DNA from: Cristatella mucedo
Lineage: Eukaryota > Bryozoa > Phylactolaemata > Cristatellidae
DNA length: 64,000 bases
Direction of reading: 5' to 3'
Assembly (NCBI GenBank): GCA_009760855.2
Contig: WPIO01000026.1
Location: 4,634,501 to 4,698,500, forward strand
Part shown: piece by piece, positions 19,071-31,016 of the stretch
Numbering within the stretch: the stretch's first letter is position 1
How the letters are laid out: each line of letters opens with the position of its first letter
Made by a program: the position numbers and the translations under genes
Notes under the pieces: generated by a model
What the model was told of the DNA's origin: nothing
Database searches by the model: none
Seen by the model: only the letters and a program-made list of their open reading frames with translations

Positions 19071-19490
19071 ATTCCTTCATTACCACAGCATAGCATTGAC
19101 TTCAAAATCTTCAGTCTGACTAACAGTTCACTTCACTCGCCAGCATCAGCCTCCCTATTCGACCTCTTTGCTCCCCCAGCGTGCTATCGCACCACCCGTC
19201 TTCAGTACCTAGGCATCTTCGCCCTTGGGTCTTCGCCCAGGAGGCGAGGCACTCGCTATTCATTTACCCGGGTCGTGGGTTCTAGTCATTCAGTGGGTGA
19301 TCGTGTATTGCATACTGCAAGCGATGATGATTCTGCCAGCTATACCAGTGAGGCTGTTGAATCGGCCAATTCTTTTCTATCTTGCCGTCCCTCGCGTAAA
19401 ATCTCGATATCGAGCCTTCAGCTCACATTCACCAAAAGCCTGGAACTCACTTTTGGGTACGGAACAACTTGCACTGACCTCGCAACAACT
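19071..19490 (+). mobile_element. L2-like LINE C-terminal fragment interrupted by a SINE
   Basis: The readings SIDFKIFSLT and SLHSPASASLFDLFAPP, then RYRAFSSHSPKAWNSL, match the C-terminal part seen at 9600-9830. The block between them (19205-19375) is a diverged SINE-1. Confidence 0.75.
19205..19375 (+). mobile_element. Diverged SINE-1
   Basis: GGTCGTGGGTTCTAGTC (B box), GTGGGTGATCGTGTATTGC, ACTGCAAGCGATGATGATTC and GAGGCTGTTGAATCGGCC align with the SINE-1 body and tail despite many changes. Confidence 0.65.
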
Positions 19491-19504
19491 CGCATCTAAA
19501 TATG

Positions 19505-19690
19505 CGTCTGTTCCGGCCGGCTTTCCGCTCGCCCCGACGAGCGTCAGTCCCATTTCCATCTGTGCGTACTTTTCGTGTGCACCTGTGTGCACGATTCAGG
19601 GTACGTTAATAGCCACTGGTCTGACCAGTCGGTGGCCATAAGATTAGTCGCGCTTGCTTTAGCGTGGTTGCCCAAGTATGATACCATCTG
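19505..19690 (+). repeat. Dispersed repeat R3, copy 1
   Basis: It shares with 24535-24735 the blocks GTGCACCTGTGTGCA, GGTCTGACCAG, CGGTGGCCATA, GATTAGTCGC and TGGTTGCCCAAGTA. Both copies are in plus orientation and both lie in LINE debris. The class is unknown. Confidence 0.7.
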
Positions 19691-20088
19691 GCTTTAAAAT
19701 GCTTGATACCCTGAGCATTACCCTCCATTCGGTCCTTCGATTCTGTTGCAAAGAGTTGTAAACTGCATGGATAGAGATTACGTACACGTGCACTATGGAA
19801 ACGACATATTGATAGCATTACTATTATAACTTCTGCCCGAATCGGCTAAGCGTAGTGGGTGGCACGCTCTTTCTGTAACCGTACCGCCAGGGTTAAGGAG
19901 GCTGCTGTAAACGGTCAGCACCCTGTGCCGCTAAGCTAAGCACGAGGATGCAAATCTGACACACTCTGGCAAGCACCTAGCGGTTAGTAACTATCCCACT
20001 GTACCAGCTGCCAGCGAGCTCGATAGGCTTATGATGGCCCGAACAGGGCCCACACTCACAGACAGTTAGATAAGCCAAGCTCAAGAAA
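19691..20088. other. No recognisable gene
   Basis: No ORF or repeat signal before the pyrimidine tract. Confidence 0.5.
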
Positions 20089-21570
20089 GCCCCTCTCCTC
20101 CTCCTCCTCCTCCTCCTCCTTCTTCTCCTCCTCCTTCTCCTTCTCCTCCTCCTCCTTCTTCTCCTCCTTCTCCTTCTCCTCCTCCTCCTCCTCCTTCTTC
20201 TTCTCCTACTCCTCCTCCTCCTCACCCTCCTTCTCCTCCTCCTCCTCCTTCTTCTCCTCCTCCTCCTCCTTCTTCTCCTCCTCCTCCTTCTTCTCCTCCC
20301 CCTCCTCCTCCTCACCCTCCTACTCCTCCTCCTCCTCCTTCTTCTCCTCCTCCTCCTTCTTCTCCTCCCCCTCCTCCTCCTCACCCTCCTCCTCCTCCTC
20401 CTTCTTCTTCTTCTCCTCCTCCTCCTCCTCCCCCTCCTCCTCCTCCTCCTCCTCCTCCTCCTCCTCCTCCTCCTCCTCCTCCTCCTCCTCCTCCTCCTCC
20501 TCCTCCTCCTCCTCCTTCTTCTCCTCCCCCTCCTCCTCCTCACCCTCCTACTCCTCCTCCTCACCCTCCTACTCCTCCTCCTCCTCCTTCTTCTCCTCCT
20601 CCTCCTCCTTCTCCTCCTCCCCCTCCTCCTCCTCCCCCCTCCTCCTCCTGCCTGCCTCCTCTCCCTCCCCCTCCTCCTCTCACCCTCCTCCTCCTCCTTC
20701 CCTTCTTCTTCTCTCCTTCTTCTCCTCCCCTCCTCCTCCTCACCCTCCTACCGTACTCCTCCTCCTCACCTCCTACCACCCTCCTCCTCACCCTCCTACC
20801 CTCCTCCTCCTGTCCTACCTCCTCCCCCTCCCCCTCCTCCTCCTCCTCCTCCTTCTTCTTCTCCTCCTCCTCCTTCTTCTCCTCCTCCTCCTTCTTCTCC
20901 TCCCCCTCCTCCTCCTCACCCTCCTCCTCCTCCTTCTTCTCCTCCTCCTCCTCCTCCCTCCTCCTCCTCCCCCTCCTCCTCCTCCTCCCCCCCCTCCTCC
21001 TCCCTTCTCCTTCTCCTCCTCCTCCTCCCCCTTCTCTCTCCTCCTCCTCCTCCTCCTCCTTCTTCTCCTCCCCCTCCTCCTCCTCACCCTCCTCCTCCTC
21101 CTCCTTCTCCTTCTCCTCCTCCTCCTCCCCTCCTTCTTCTCCTCCCCCTCCTCCTCCTCCCCCTCCTCCTCCCCTCCTCCTCCTCCTTCTTCTCCTCCTC
21201 CTCCTCCTCCTCCTCCTTCTCCCTCCCCACTCCTCCTCCTCCCCTCCCCCTCCCCCTCCTCCTCCTCCTCCTCCTCCTCCTCCTCCTCCTCCTCCTCCTT
21301 CTTCTCCTCCCCCTCCTCCTCCTCACCCTCCTACTCCTCCTCCTCTCCTCCTCCTCCTTCCTCTCCTCCTCCTCCTCCTCCTCCTCACCCTCCTACTCCT
21401 CCTCCTCCTCCTCCTCCTCCTCCTCACCCTCCTCCTCCTCCTCCTTCTCCTCCTCTCCTCCTCCTCCTTCTCCTCCTCCTGCTTCTTCTCATCCCTTCTC
21501 CTCATTCTTCTGCTCCTTCGCCTCCTCTTCCAGCTCCTTATCCTTCTCTTCTTCATCCTCCTCTCTCTTC
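20089..21570. repeat. Polypyrimidine (TCC/TTC)n tract of about 1.5 kb
   Basis: Almost every base on the plus strand is C or T, mainly TCC with TTC and CCC variants and scattered CTCA or CTA breaks. The complement is a (GGA/GAA)n purine strand able to form triplex DNA. ORFs of poly-Arg, poly-Glu or poly-Gly in this interval are artefacts of the repeat. Confidence 0.97.
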
Positions 21571-23169
21571 CTCATCTCTCTCATCTTATACGCCCTCTTT
21601 ATCTCCGCCGACTCTTCATACTACTCTTCCTTCTTGTCTGGAAGCCGTTCTCTTTCTATACAGCTTCCTCGAGATGGAAGTGAGCCTATCATATAGGCAT
21701 CTTAGAACTCCAGAAACCAGCAGGGAAACGAATTAGAGCCTGGTAAATCATCTAAAACTAATTCAGCCATGGGGAATTCATAACTACCTGAACGGTACGA
21801 CCAGCCTCCGTGGATTTCTGTTGTAGTGACACGTATTATTTGCATTATATAATCGCGGGACAGCGAAGCTAGACACAGTGTGAAAAATGCAACTTAGTCG
21901 ATCATCGACTAAGTTGAGCATGGTTTCTCTTTCACGAAGTGACGTACTCCAAAGAATAGCTAAGAAAGGTGCCGAAATAAACGGCAGAAAATAGGTGTGG
22001 TTAAGTAAATATGTCATTCAGCTTATCAGTATGAAGACGTTAGAAGTCCAGAGTAAGGACACTCGTGTGAGTAAGCTCACTGACAAGCAAAAATCTATAC
22101 ATTTTTGCTTCAAGTCTAGACATCGCAGATGTGTTCAAAGCAACTAATGGGAGTTTGTAGTTTTGTACAATGACTAAAAAGCTCAGTTTATCTTCATAAT
22201 GTTCAGTGGCCATAGCCTGGGCAGCTGCCAAGAACAGGTTTATAAAGGCTGAAGTCATGAATATGGACCACATCAATAAGCAAAGTTACAAGCGTCACTG
22301 TTTGATATTCCAGCTGTAAAGACTAAGATCAAAGCATAATATCCTTATTCTCCAGCCGGCGGCCACGCAAAACGCACTTGTTCCGGTCAGCGCTCTCTTG
22401 GCGTTACGGAATGTGTCTTTTTGTTAATTGTTTGCTTTATGCGAATACCTGTGCATGATTTAGTGCATATTACTAGCCAGAGGAAATACTAACCACTAGC
22501 CACGAGTGTAATCCCATTTTATCTGGCACAGTGGCCTAAGCACGAAGCTTGCTTTTACATGCTTTATAATGTGAATGTCACTAAACCCATGGACATGGCT
22601 TCTCTCGAAGCCAGATGAAAAATCCCCGAATAGAGATCAGTTATCTTATTATCTTATTAAAAATATCATCGTTATCTTAAGTTACTATAAAAACTGAGTA
22701 TTATTATTTTTATTATCAAATTGCGGGCTACTGTTCAAGAACTACCAAGTATGCAAAGTCGAAACTTCGGTGTGTACTATCACTACGCTATAAGCAGTGT
22801 ACTTAGTTTAGTTTTGGCGTGCTTCTGGACGTAAACATTTTCAGCATTTGAGCGTTATCTTAAGCATGTAAGAGAAGCAAAATGTAATGAGGTGCAGCTC
22901 ACCCTTAAAGATATTAATACGGCCAAAGTAACAGACACAACAACATGTGCCAAAAAGCAAAGGATTTTAAGTACCACACAAAGCCTGCTCTTTGATTGGC
23001 TTGTACTTGCTCGCATACCAATACGGTTACACTTTACATTTTACTTTAATCTTTGACTATCAGCCTAGGATTTATTATATGTTGACTGATCTTAACTGCA
23101 ATATCTACGGTCTGTCAGCACTGTTGAGCTAAAACATGATTTACTGATGGCTATTGCCTAATAATTATA
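21571..23169. other. No recognisable gene
   Basis: AT-rich with only short ORFs (up to 78 codons). No domain or repeat was recognised. Confidence 0.55.
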
Positions 23170-23262
23170 ATAAGATATTTTTACAGCCCCTTACGAGAAC
23201 TAAATCTCTTTTCAGGAGGTTTTCATTTGCTATAATGGAAGCATTTCAACTGGTTAGTGATT
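23170..23262 (-). mobile_element. Diverged L2-like LINE tail
   Basis: ACGAGAACTAAATCTCTTTT followed by CAGGAGGTTTTCATTTGCTA is a degraded complement of the family tail, with an AACTGGTTAGTG block beyond. Confidence 0.6.
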
Positions 23263-23305
23263 AATATGACCACTATCAGGTGGCGGAGCGATCAGCTGGT
23301 GGAGC

Positions 23306-23450
23306 GCCGAGCTGGTTTGGTCTAGTGGTTAAGGTGCTCGCCCCAACCAAGGTTTGACTGAGGTCGTAGGCTCGAGCCCCGAGGCATATGTGAAGCACCT
23401 GAATAGAGATTAAGTTCTCTTGGGGCGCTATATAAATGAATTAAATTAAA
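23306..23450 (+). mobile_element. SINE-2 (tRNA head, LINE-like tail)
   Basis: The head has an A box TGGTCTAGTGGTTAAGG (23318-23334) and a B-box-like GGCTCGAGCCCC. The tail (GAGATTAAGTTCTCTTGGGG then CGCTATATAAATG) matches the tail of the L2-like LINE, as expected of a SINE copied by that LINE's enzyme. Confidence 0.88.
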
Positions 23451-24534
23451 TCAGCAAGCGTAAGCGGACTAAAGACGATTCACGCGGACCCAGCACAAGC
23501 TATGAAGAGCGGATGGCTCTACTGATTGGCACAAGAAAGTAAGAGACGCCTGCTCCTAACGCTAGCGTAACCTAACAGGGCCTCAACTTACGCTTGCCGC
23601 AGGTAATTTACGGTCATCCCAGCTTAAATAACTCTGAATTATCGCTAAGGTAATTAAGACAAACCTGTTTCGAGTGCTATCGGCCAGATTCTCCACACAT
23701 TTCCCCTAAAGCTGAAATTCCAAATTATTAGAGCGGAAGATCCTTGCAGCTAGCTATGACGTAGATATGACGTAGCTATGACGGAGCTGTGACGTAGTCA
23801 AAGTAAGCTACGGTGCAGACACCAAAGTTAGTAAGGATAACGCTGCAAATCCTAGCCTAAAATCTCGACTTGATCTCGTAGGTTCCTTTTTGCTAAACAC
23901 ATTAATTTGGCACGTACTGCACCGCTCCGTTCTGCCAAAATGAGGCATTTCGAGCAAACGTCAAATCCTATCTACCTTGATAGTAGATTACTATTGGCTT
24001 GGCTGCATGGTAGCGCTCGTTATTAACTCAATATACAGTGCATTGCTAATGAGCCACCCGGAATATCTTCACTCATTCAACACTTGTGCGCTAATGGGTA
24101 ACGCGCCTGTGTAAATGTTTCTCTGAAATTTATTGTTTAAGCACTATATGTAAGATCCAGGCACTTGGGATGTGTAAACCGCCGTGCCGGTGTGCTTTGT
24201 AAACGGCTCGAAATCGCAAGCACCTGATGGCAAGAGCTCCACTTTGTGCTTGCCATTCTATTCTATTTATCTATAAAATGTGAATTCTCACAATTGCTGT
24301 ACATGGCAAGTGGGCACGCATCCAGGTAGAGGTAATAACTACTGATGATTTCCTGTATTCAGCGCTATCAAGTAACGATCTGCACTACGTAACAATGAAG
24401 AAGCAAAGAAATTTTTTGAGGCTATACATATTTCGCGTCCGGTGCTCTTTATACCAATACTCTTCTCTGCCTTTAGGAACTACCACCTAATCAGGCTTCG
24501 CATCGTCCAATAAAGTCGCTTAGCTGCTCCTCTA
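23451..24534. other. No recognisable gene
   Basis: No supported ORF. A short GACGTAG(A/C)TATGACG(T/G)AG repeat occurs near 23758-23800. Confidence 0.55.
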
Positions 24535-24735
24535 AGCTGTTCCGGTCCCTTTCCGCCCGTCGGGGAGAGCGGAAAGGCGACCGGAAGTCCTATTTTCCTC
24601 CGTTCGCGCTGTTCGCGTGCACCTGTGTGCAAGATTGCGTTACTGTACGTTACTGGCCACCGGTCTGACCAGCCGGTGGCCATAGGATTAGTCGCACTTG
24701 CTTTAGCCTGGTTGCCCAAGTACGATACCAAGCAT
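24535..24735 (+). repeat. Dispersed repeat R3, copy 2
   Basis: Second copy of the repeat at 19505-19690, with the same ordered blocks. It includes a small palindrome CCACCGGTCTGACCAGCCGG. Confidence 0.7.
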
Positions 24736-24764
24736 GCGATACCTAAGCAGACTCATATTTCTGC

Positions 24765-24870
24765 AGACCACGGCTTCAACTAGTATGCCCCTAAAGCCTG
24801 AAAGTCAGTCCCAACTGACGCCACGACATTCCACGAATTGCTCCGGCTTTAAAAACCTTATACTCACTTT
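24765..24870 (+). mobile_element. Small LINE C-terminal fragment
   Basis: TATGCCCCTAAAGCCTGAAA gives the degraded Y-x-P-K-A-W-N-S box of the L2-like LINE. No tail follows. Confidence 0.5.
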
Positions 24871-26370
24871 CCTCATAAAATTTGCTCCACTAAGTTTAAA
24901 TAGTCGCTGACATTGTGTATGCTTTTGTGCATGGAGAGTCCCAGGATAATGCCCGGGCCTTGGATCGGAGTAAAAAGTGTTAACGAGGCATCATTTCTTA
25001 AGCATTGGGAAGTCATCACAGCCCCTTAGCAAAACATTCACGTGATTGAATTGTCCTTAATTTAAAAGCACGGCCATATCCGATACAGCTTTCGGCGTAG
25101 TGAATTTTTTGTGTATCTCTACTATTACTAAAAGTTGCAGTAGCTGAGTAATTATGCAGGTCGCTTATTTGTTGGATAGACTTGACCACCAAAACTATTT
25201 TTGGCTTGCGACGGCTGGATAAGTACGGCTTTAAAACACGCCAGAAGAAGACTTCAGAGACAGAGATTGAGGGATTTTTTATTTTAGCAAGATTTTGCGA
25301 GGAGTGCTAAATTCTGCCAACAGATTAAGCTGAATCAAGTTTGCAATGTCAGCATCTTAATTGCCATATAAATGCGAAATATTTTCATGAATCTGTGACA
25401 TTTTTGCTGGTATCGACAAGCGTCTTTTTATCCCGCAGCAATTTATACTCGGTTGCTTTTATATGCTACGCGGTTTTTTCTAGGCAGCCATGAAATTGAT
25501 CTCTGTCATGTTTTTGCTGAAGCGAAGCGTTACTAAAAAATCCATACCTGAATTGACTTGACTCGTCGTGCATGCTAATAAATATTTAAACTGTTCACCC
25601 TATCTCTCTCCTAAATACTTACAAGTGTGACATTTGAAAAGTAGAGGCTAGGTTTCACCATGCGGGCTATTCCTGCAAAACAGTTGCAAATATTCTTGAA
25701 ACGATTTATGTTTGATCATTTGGTCACGATTCGTCTCGGGCAACGATTTTTCTTCTCTATCGCTTGTGTGGTGCAGTTCCTTCGTTAAGTTTGTGGCGTG
25801 CTTCATGTCAAAATTACTTCGGAAATTTATCTGGCAACCCTTAATAAATTAGTCTCAGTCTGAAAGAATAGCCGAGTTACTTCCAGCTAAAAATATGTAA
25901 TTAGGATAGGCTAGGATGCACGCTCTAATCTAACGGCATAGCAACTAAATGATTGGTTAATTTCCAAGTTGAAAGGTCAGTCATATTCTTAAAGTGTTTG
26001 CCCCTTTTAAATGTCGCAATTTTACTTAGCCACTCCACTGTCGGTATTCAGAAAGTGCAGTCAACTGAACTTACTCTTAATCAATAGGCTCAGAAAACTT
26101 CTGGCTATCTAATATCCATTTTCAGGGTACCTTTATGACCACCACTTGTTTTGACACCTCATAAAGGATAGCTAGGTAGCTGGTTAGTCTGTTCTATACT
26201 TGTAGTATTCAATGGGAAACTTCTTACAGAAGCAGGCTCTGTGCATCGAATTTAGGTTATAAAGTGGGAACTATACAAGAAATTTATATAAACCCGACAT
26301 GTCTATCGCAATCTATTTTTTAACCTGAAGCTATGAGTTAAAGCCATTTTCCTTAAATAAATGGGCGTTA
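24871..26370. other. No recognisable gene
   Basis: AT-rich sequence with no ORF over 60 codons and no repeat match. Confidence 0.55.
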
Positions 26371-26560
26371 GTGAGCCGTAATGGCTCACTAAGTAAGGCG
26401 GTTGCTTTTCACGACCTCGGCCCCGAGGTCTTGGGTTCGAATCCTGCGGTGGGCGATCCTGTATCGCCACTGCAAGCGGTGGTGATAGTCATAAAGGCTC
26501 TTCTGTCGCTATACAAAAAGAGGCTGTTAAATCAGCTAGTATTTATTTATTTATTTGTAA
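26371..26560 (+). mobile_element. SINE-1
   Basis: Complete copy: GAGCCGTAATGGCTCACTAA, B box GGTTCGAATCC, body with CACTGCAAGCGGTGG, GGCTCTTCTGTCGCTATAC, and a (TTTA)n 3' end. The 68-codon ORF across it is not a gene. Confidence 0.9.
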
Positions 26561-27839
26561 CCATAGTTACCATTTAGCTACATTGTACTTAGTAGAGCCC
26601 CTCTTATGACATCGCATTGCGGCAAAATGAAAACTTCGGGCTTGAAAAGCTGAAAAGGTTTTTACGATATTGTAATCTTTGCTTTCCAAAAAGTTAATTT
26701 AAATATACATTCAAAAGAAATTTTACTAGTACCCATCAGAAGTAATTTGTAACAAATGCATTCGATAGCTAGTGAATCATTTTCCTCGTTCCATCGAAAC
26801 AGAGCTACTGCAATTCCTGTTCCTGACGCCAGAAAAAAATGTGGACACTCAGTCATTCCAGGCTCAAATTAAAAATTCTAATACGGTTCCATCATACAAT
26901 TCTCCAATATTGCATGATTACCAACATCCTGCTATTTTTTTACTTTAAAAATTGTTCCGGAATCTTTGTACTTACTCGGGTGCATTGACGCATAGACGCC
27001 GCTCATGCTATCGACACATCACGCTAATTTTTTTGGGTGTTAAAGTAAGTAGTCTGCTCCTTCCGATAAAAAGCCAACCAAGAATGATCTTTTCGCGCCA
27101 GAAAGGGGCTTTTTAATATAAAAATTACACCTATCTGACGAAAGTTATTTCAAAAATGGTTCCAATTTCTTGAGGTTTTAGTGGACTTCTTGAACAAAAC
27201 TTCTGTAAAAAGTCTTCCAAGTGAACCACTTTGTTCAGTTAATCTCTACTACTATTGTTTTGCTTTCTCTTAACTCCACTTGGCTATCTGCTCCTGCATA
27301 TGAAGCTTATCGTAAGCATGTTCTCTGAATTTTTTTCATGACCCAAAGCAGATCACGGCTGAAACATTGTCGACATAGCAGTGAGTAAAGAGAAATAGAG
27401 TAAAACAGCTGGTTTATTGTGAGACTAGACCTTATTAAAAGCAAGTGCTCAGTTCACGAAGTGTTAATTAGCATTGAAAACTACTTCTTCCCTTATAGCA
27501 GATGTTTAATTTCACCAAAGTTCTGGCCAGGGATTGCTCAAGTTTCGTGCGCTTGAATCTTAGCAGTAGCATGATATTTCTACTTGCGTGATTTATGCTC
27601 AGCATGTCATAGCAAAAGACTCAGGGACGCAGGGACTTAAACCCAGCTGTATGCAAACAGTTCGTACGAGACTCCTATAGTGTGTCGTTATAGTTTAGGT
27701 GAGATAGTATAGCAAGCCAGATATAGTCATGCTGGCTATTGTCAATTTTGAAACCATTGGTTAGATCCTAGGTACATGGCAAATAATAATAACTATCCAA
27801 AGGATTACTTATTCAGTCGTAGGGTCCCGTGAAATTAGT
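26561..27839. other. No recognisable gene
   Basis: AT-rich; nothing beyond short chance ORFs. Confidence 0.55.
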
Positions 27840-28095
27840 CTTGGGTTTTAGTGGTAAAGCTCGGGAACAGAAGTCATGAATGGAGTCTTGTAACAGGAAA
27901 ATTCTATATTTCCAGGTGCAATCTGGTGAACAGCCTGTAACGCTCCTCGTTGGCTGCATAAATGAGGCTGCTGAATAAGCTAGCACTCACTTTCAAATAC
28001 AAACTGACCGGAAAATCTAAATACTCTTTTAAGGATACTGTATAGCACCACGTTAGAACTGAATATCTTTCTAGGCACTTTGAACGTCAAATTGA
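27840..28095. mobile_element. Probable decayed SINE-1 and LINE tail fragments
   Basis: GAGGCTGCTGAATAAGCTAG near 27963 resembles the SINE-1 tail, and GAACTGAATATCTTTCTAGG near 28057 resembles a minus-strand LINE tail. Both are weak. Confidence 0.35.
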
Positions 28096-28394
28096 AGTTA
28101 GCAGGGGCTGACTTAATAGTGATCGTCAAGACAGGGCAAGGAACGGAGATTGAAGAGTCCAAAAGGTATGTTTCTTTAGGAAGGAACTCTCTGATCTCGT
28201 ATCTCATAACGGCGAAGAAATTGGCGATAATTATAATGATACTTATTTAGCGCCACATGAAAACTAAGCATCTTTCTATGCATTTTACATAGCTGGAAAG
28301 AAAATGTAGCCATTTCACCATAGCCATAAGTCAGGGAGCCTTTCAGCTGCACGATGCTGTTTACTATAGCTAACAATGGTCTGACACCTAAAAT

Positions 28395-28600
28395 CATGTA
28401 ATAATAATAATACATTTGATAAAGCGCCCTCAGAGAACTCAATCTCTTTCTAGGCGCTATACAACTGCTGCAAAGGAAGCGCGATCGAATGGTTAGTGGT
28501 AGCATGCTCAGTAAACAGCAAGAATACCATGGTTAGGGGTGACATACACACTGTCAGCATGCAAGTATGGTTAGTGGTAGCATGCACAATATGTAAACTA
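28395..28600 (-). mobile_element. L2-like LINE 3' end, reverse orientation
   Basis: AATAATAATAATACATTTGA, the tail complement (CGCCCTCAGAGAACTCAATC), GCTGCAAAGGAAGCGCGATC and a 3' UTR with GGTTAGTGGTAGCATG. It parallels 8275-8530. Confidence 0.85.
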
Positions 28601-28659
28601 AGAGCATCGCATTTCTGCTTCAGCTATAATTTACTTGGATGGCATTGGATATGCACATT

Positions 28660-28740
28660 CAGGTATATATATTTGTGTATTTATATTTGCATATATATTT
28701 ATATACATATATTATATATATATATGTATGTATCTATCGG
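28660..28740. repeat. AT-rich (TATATT/TATG)n microsatellite
   Basis: Mixed TATAT, TATTTATAT and TATG units. Confidence 0.8.
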
Positions 28741-30872
28741 TCTGTAACTCAAGAAAGCCTTACGTCTGTGTGGATGTTACAACTTTTCTCAGTACGAACT
28801 CAAATTGTTTGCAGCTTTCGGTTAGCATTGAGTAGCTATGACACTTCATTTCACACAACGAGAGATTGCGATAAGCATAGATGATCATCTGGATGACAAT
28901 CGAGACAGTAAGTCGCATAGTAGAAGTAGTTGAGCATAGTACCTAGATAGGACGTGCCAGGTTTGGCAGCGGGATAAAAATTTAATAACCTGATAATTGT
29001 GGAAGTGAGTGCAACAGTCCAGGATTTGCTGAATAAAAACTCAACAAACATTTGTAAGTAAAAAATGGTACTTCTAATTTATTTTTTTAAGAGAACCGGG
29101 AGCCATAGCAGCTTCCTTAGCAAAGGAGACACGTGATTCTAGGCTGAATTACTTGGAATTAGAAACTGACGTCGGCTCCATCTTCATCACAGCTGCAGAG
29201 GCTTGGTTTGTAGCCTTGCCAATACCGAGCTACCGTATTCAAGTGTAGACAGAACCAGGTAGCTAAATATAAAAGGAAAAAAGTTTAATAGCGCCCTAAT
29301 AGCACTAATTCTCTAGGTACATTACGCATGTTGGGAAATTATCTTAAGCCAGCTACTTCAGCACTTGTCCCTGATCCCAAGGATAAGGACCGAACACTGT
29401 AACTTGATCTGGGTGTGTTCTTCTGAATAGGTTCTCAAGGACATAAGTTATCAAGGACATAGGTACTCAAGGACATAGGTTCTCAAGGACAAGGACCGAA
29501 CACTGTAACTGGATCTGGGTGTGTTCCTCTGAATATAACTTAAGCGTAAAGCAGCCACGAAAGAGAACAACTAGAATACGAGCACTCACGGCGATGCGCT
29601 GCATCACCTCAAGTTAAGAGAGCAAGTTCATTTATTTCAGTCGTAGGTTTTCAAGTTTCACATGAGGAGTTTGCATCAAGGCCAAGTGCATGCGTGTGGA
29701 GGTTGCTAATCTTAACATTGCAAGTCTGAAATCCCAGAGAGATCCTTCGCAAGGGTCTTCTTCCAAGCGAAAAGTGGCAGAGGATCTACGAAGCCTCGAG
29801 CAATTAGGCTTTACGACGGAACACGTGCTCGCAAAACCAGGGGCTCCCGTGGCCTATCTCGGCATCTAAATGTGAAACTGCCAATACACACTTCGCAACT
29901 CGGGAAATACTAAACTGGGAAGTGCTTGTTAACTTGCTGTTAAAGTGTCAGTATCCTGCAGGGATTCGGAAACCTGTGAAAGGACAAGATATTTATTTGC
30001 ACGTCGGTACACGTTTGTATAGCAATACTGACAGATGCCTTACACCGTTTTGCATGTGAAAACCACAAAATAACTGTCTTTGCAGTTAGGGCTATCGGCT
30101 AGAATGCGTAAATGAGCCCTGCGCGATGCGCTTATTCAACGGTCCATTCCACGTGTAACCTCTCGTTCTACTCAGCCCACTCAACTCAGGATCGTGGATC
30201 AGTTGTTTAAGCTTGGTTTTGCCGACTTCACTTACTGTTAAGAAAATGCACGCTTCACTGGAATGCAAGTTATACGACAACGTTTAAACTGGACGCGTCC
30301 ACTGAGCGTCCTCGGACGTTGTCGAAACGCAGCTCTATGCATCCGATTTCAGTGAGGTGTACCATCATTTCACTTGCTCCGGTCGCTGAACTTTCGTTGC
30401 GGAATCGTTCTCATTATTTTCGGCATCAAGGAAGACTACCGTAAAGAGTGAACGGATGTAACACGCGTGTGTATGAGAGCTTGAGCTAAAAAATTTAGAG
30501 TACAAACATGCAAAGGTGCAGGTCAAGTCATGCCTGCTGACCTCGCCAGGAATAGTGACCCAGGTTTGAAGATGAGAAGTGAGTAAATATCGAAACTTCA
30601 GGCTGCCGTATCATTCGTGGCGTGTGCGCGTACGCGTCTGTCAGCTCTTTAGCGACTGCCAATAGAGTTTGGCACGAATTCGTTCCTAGTGACAAGGACC
30701 GGCGTACTATACGGAAGCGACCGCCTAATTGGGTAATCTGATGTAGCCGTTTTGTTAATAGTATACAGTGAGTTATTCGTAGCAGCTCCGACTGCGGACG
30801 AGCGGTCTTAAAGTGCTGCCCTCGAATCGTCGCTTCGTCGCCACCATAACCGCCCGTAAGCCTTTTATGCAA
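28741..30872. other. No recognisable gene; contains a small segmental duplication
   Basis: The block CCGAACACTGTAACT to TGTGTTCTTCTGAATA (29388-29431) returns at 29487-29534. Between them is a tandem run of about 17-bp units built on TCAAGGACATAGGT. No gene is visible. Confidence 0.6.
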
Positions 30873-30874
30873 TT

Positions 30875-31016
30875 ATATAATTCCTTTATATAGCGCCCCA
30901 AGAGAACGTAATCTCTATTCGGACGCTTCACATATGCCTCGGGGCTCGAGCCCACGACCTCAGTCAGGCTTTAGTCGGGGCGAGCACCTTAACCGCTAGA
31001 CCAAACCAGCTCGGCG
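30875..31016 (-). mobile_element. SINE-2, reverse orientation
   Basis: The minus strand reads GCCGAGCTGGTTTGGTCTAG, a B-box-like GGGCTCGAGCCCC and the LINE-like tail with TCTCTTGGGGCGCTATATAA. Confidence 0.88.

Noticed and set aside
19977-21556. Long poly-Arg, poly-Glu and poly-Gly ORFs on the minus strand
   Set aside because: They are translations of a trinucleotide purine repeat, open in all frames and without any non-repeat protein sequence.
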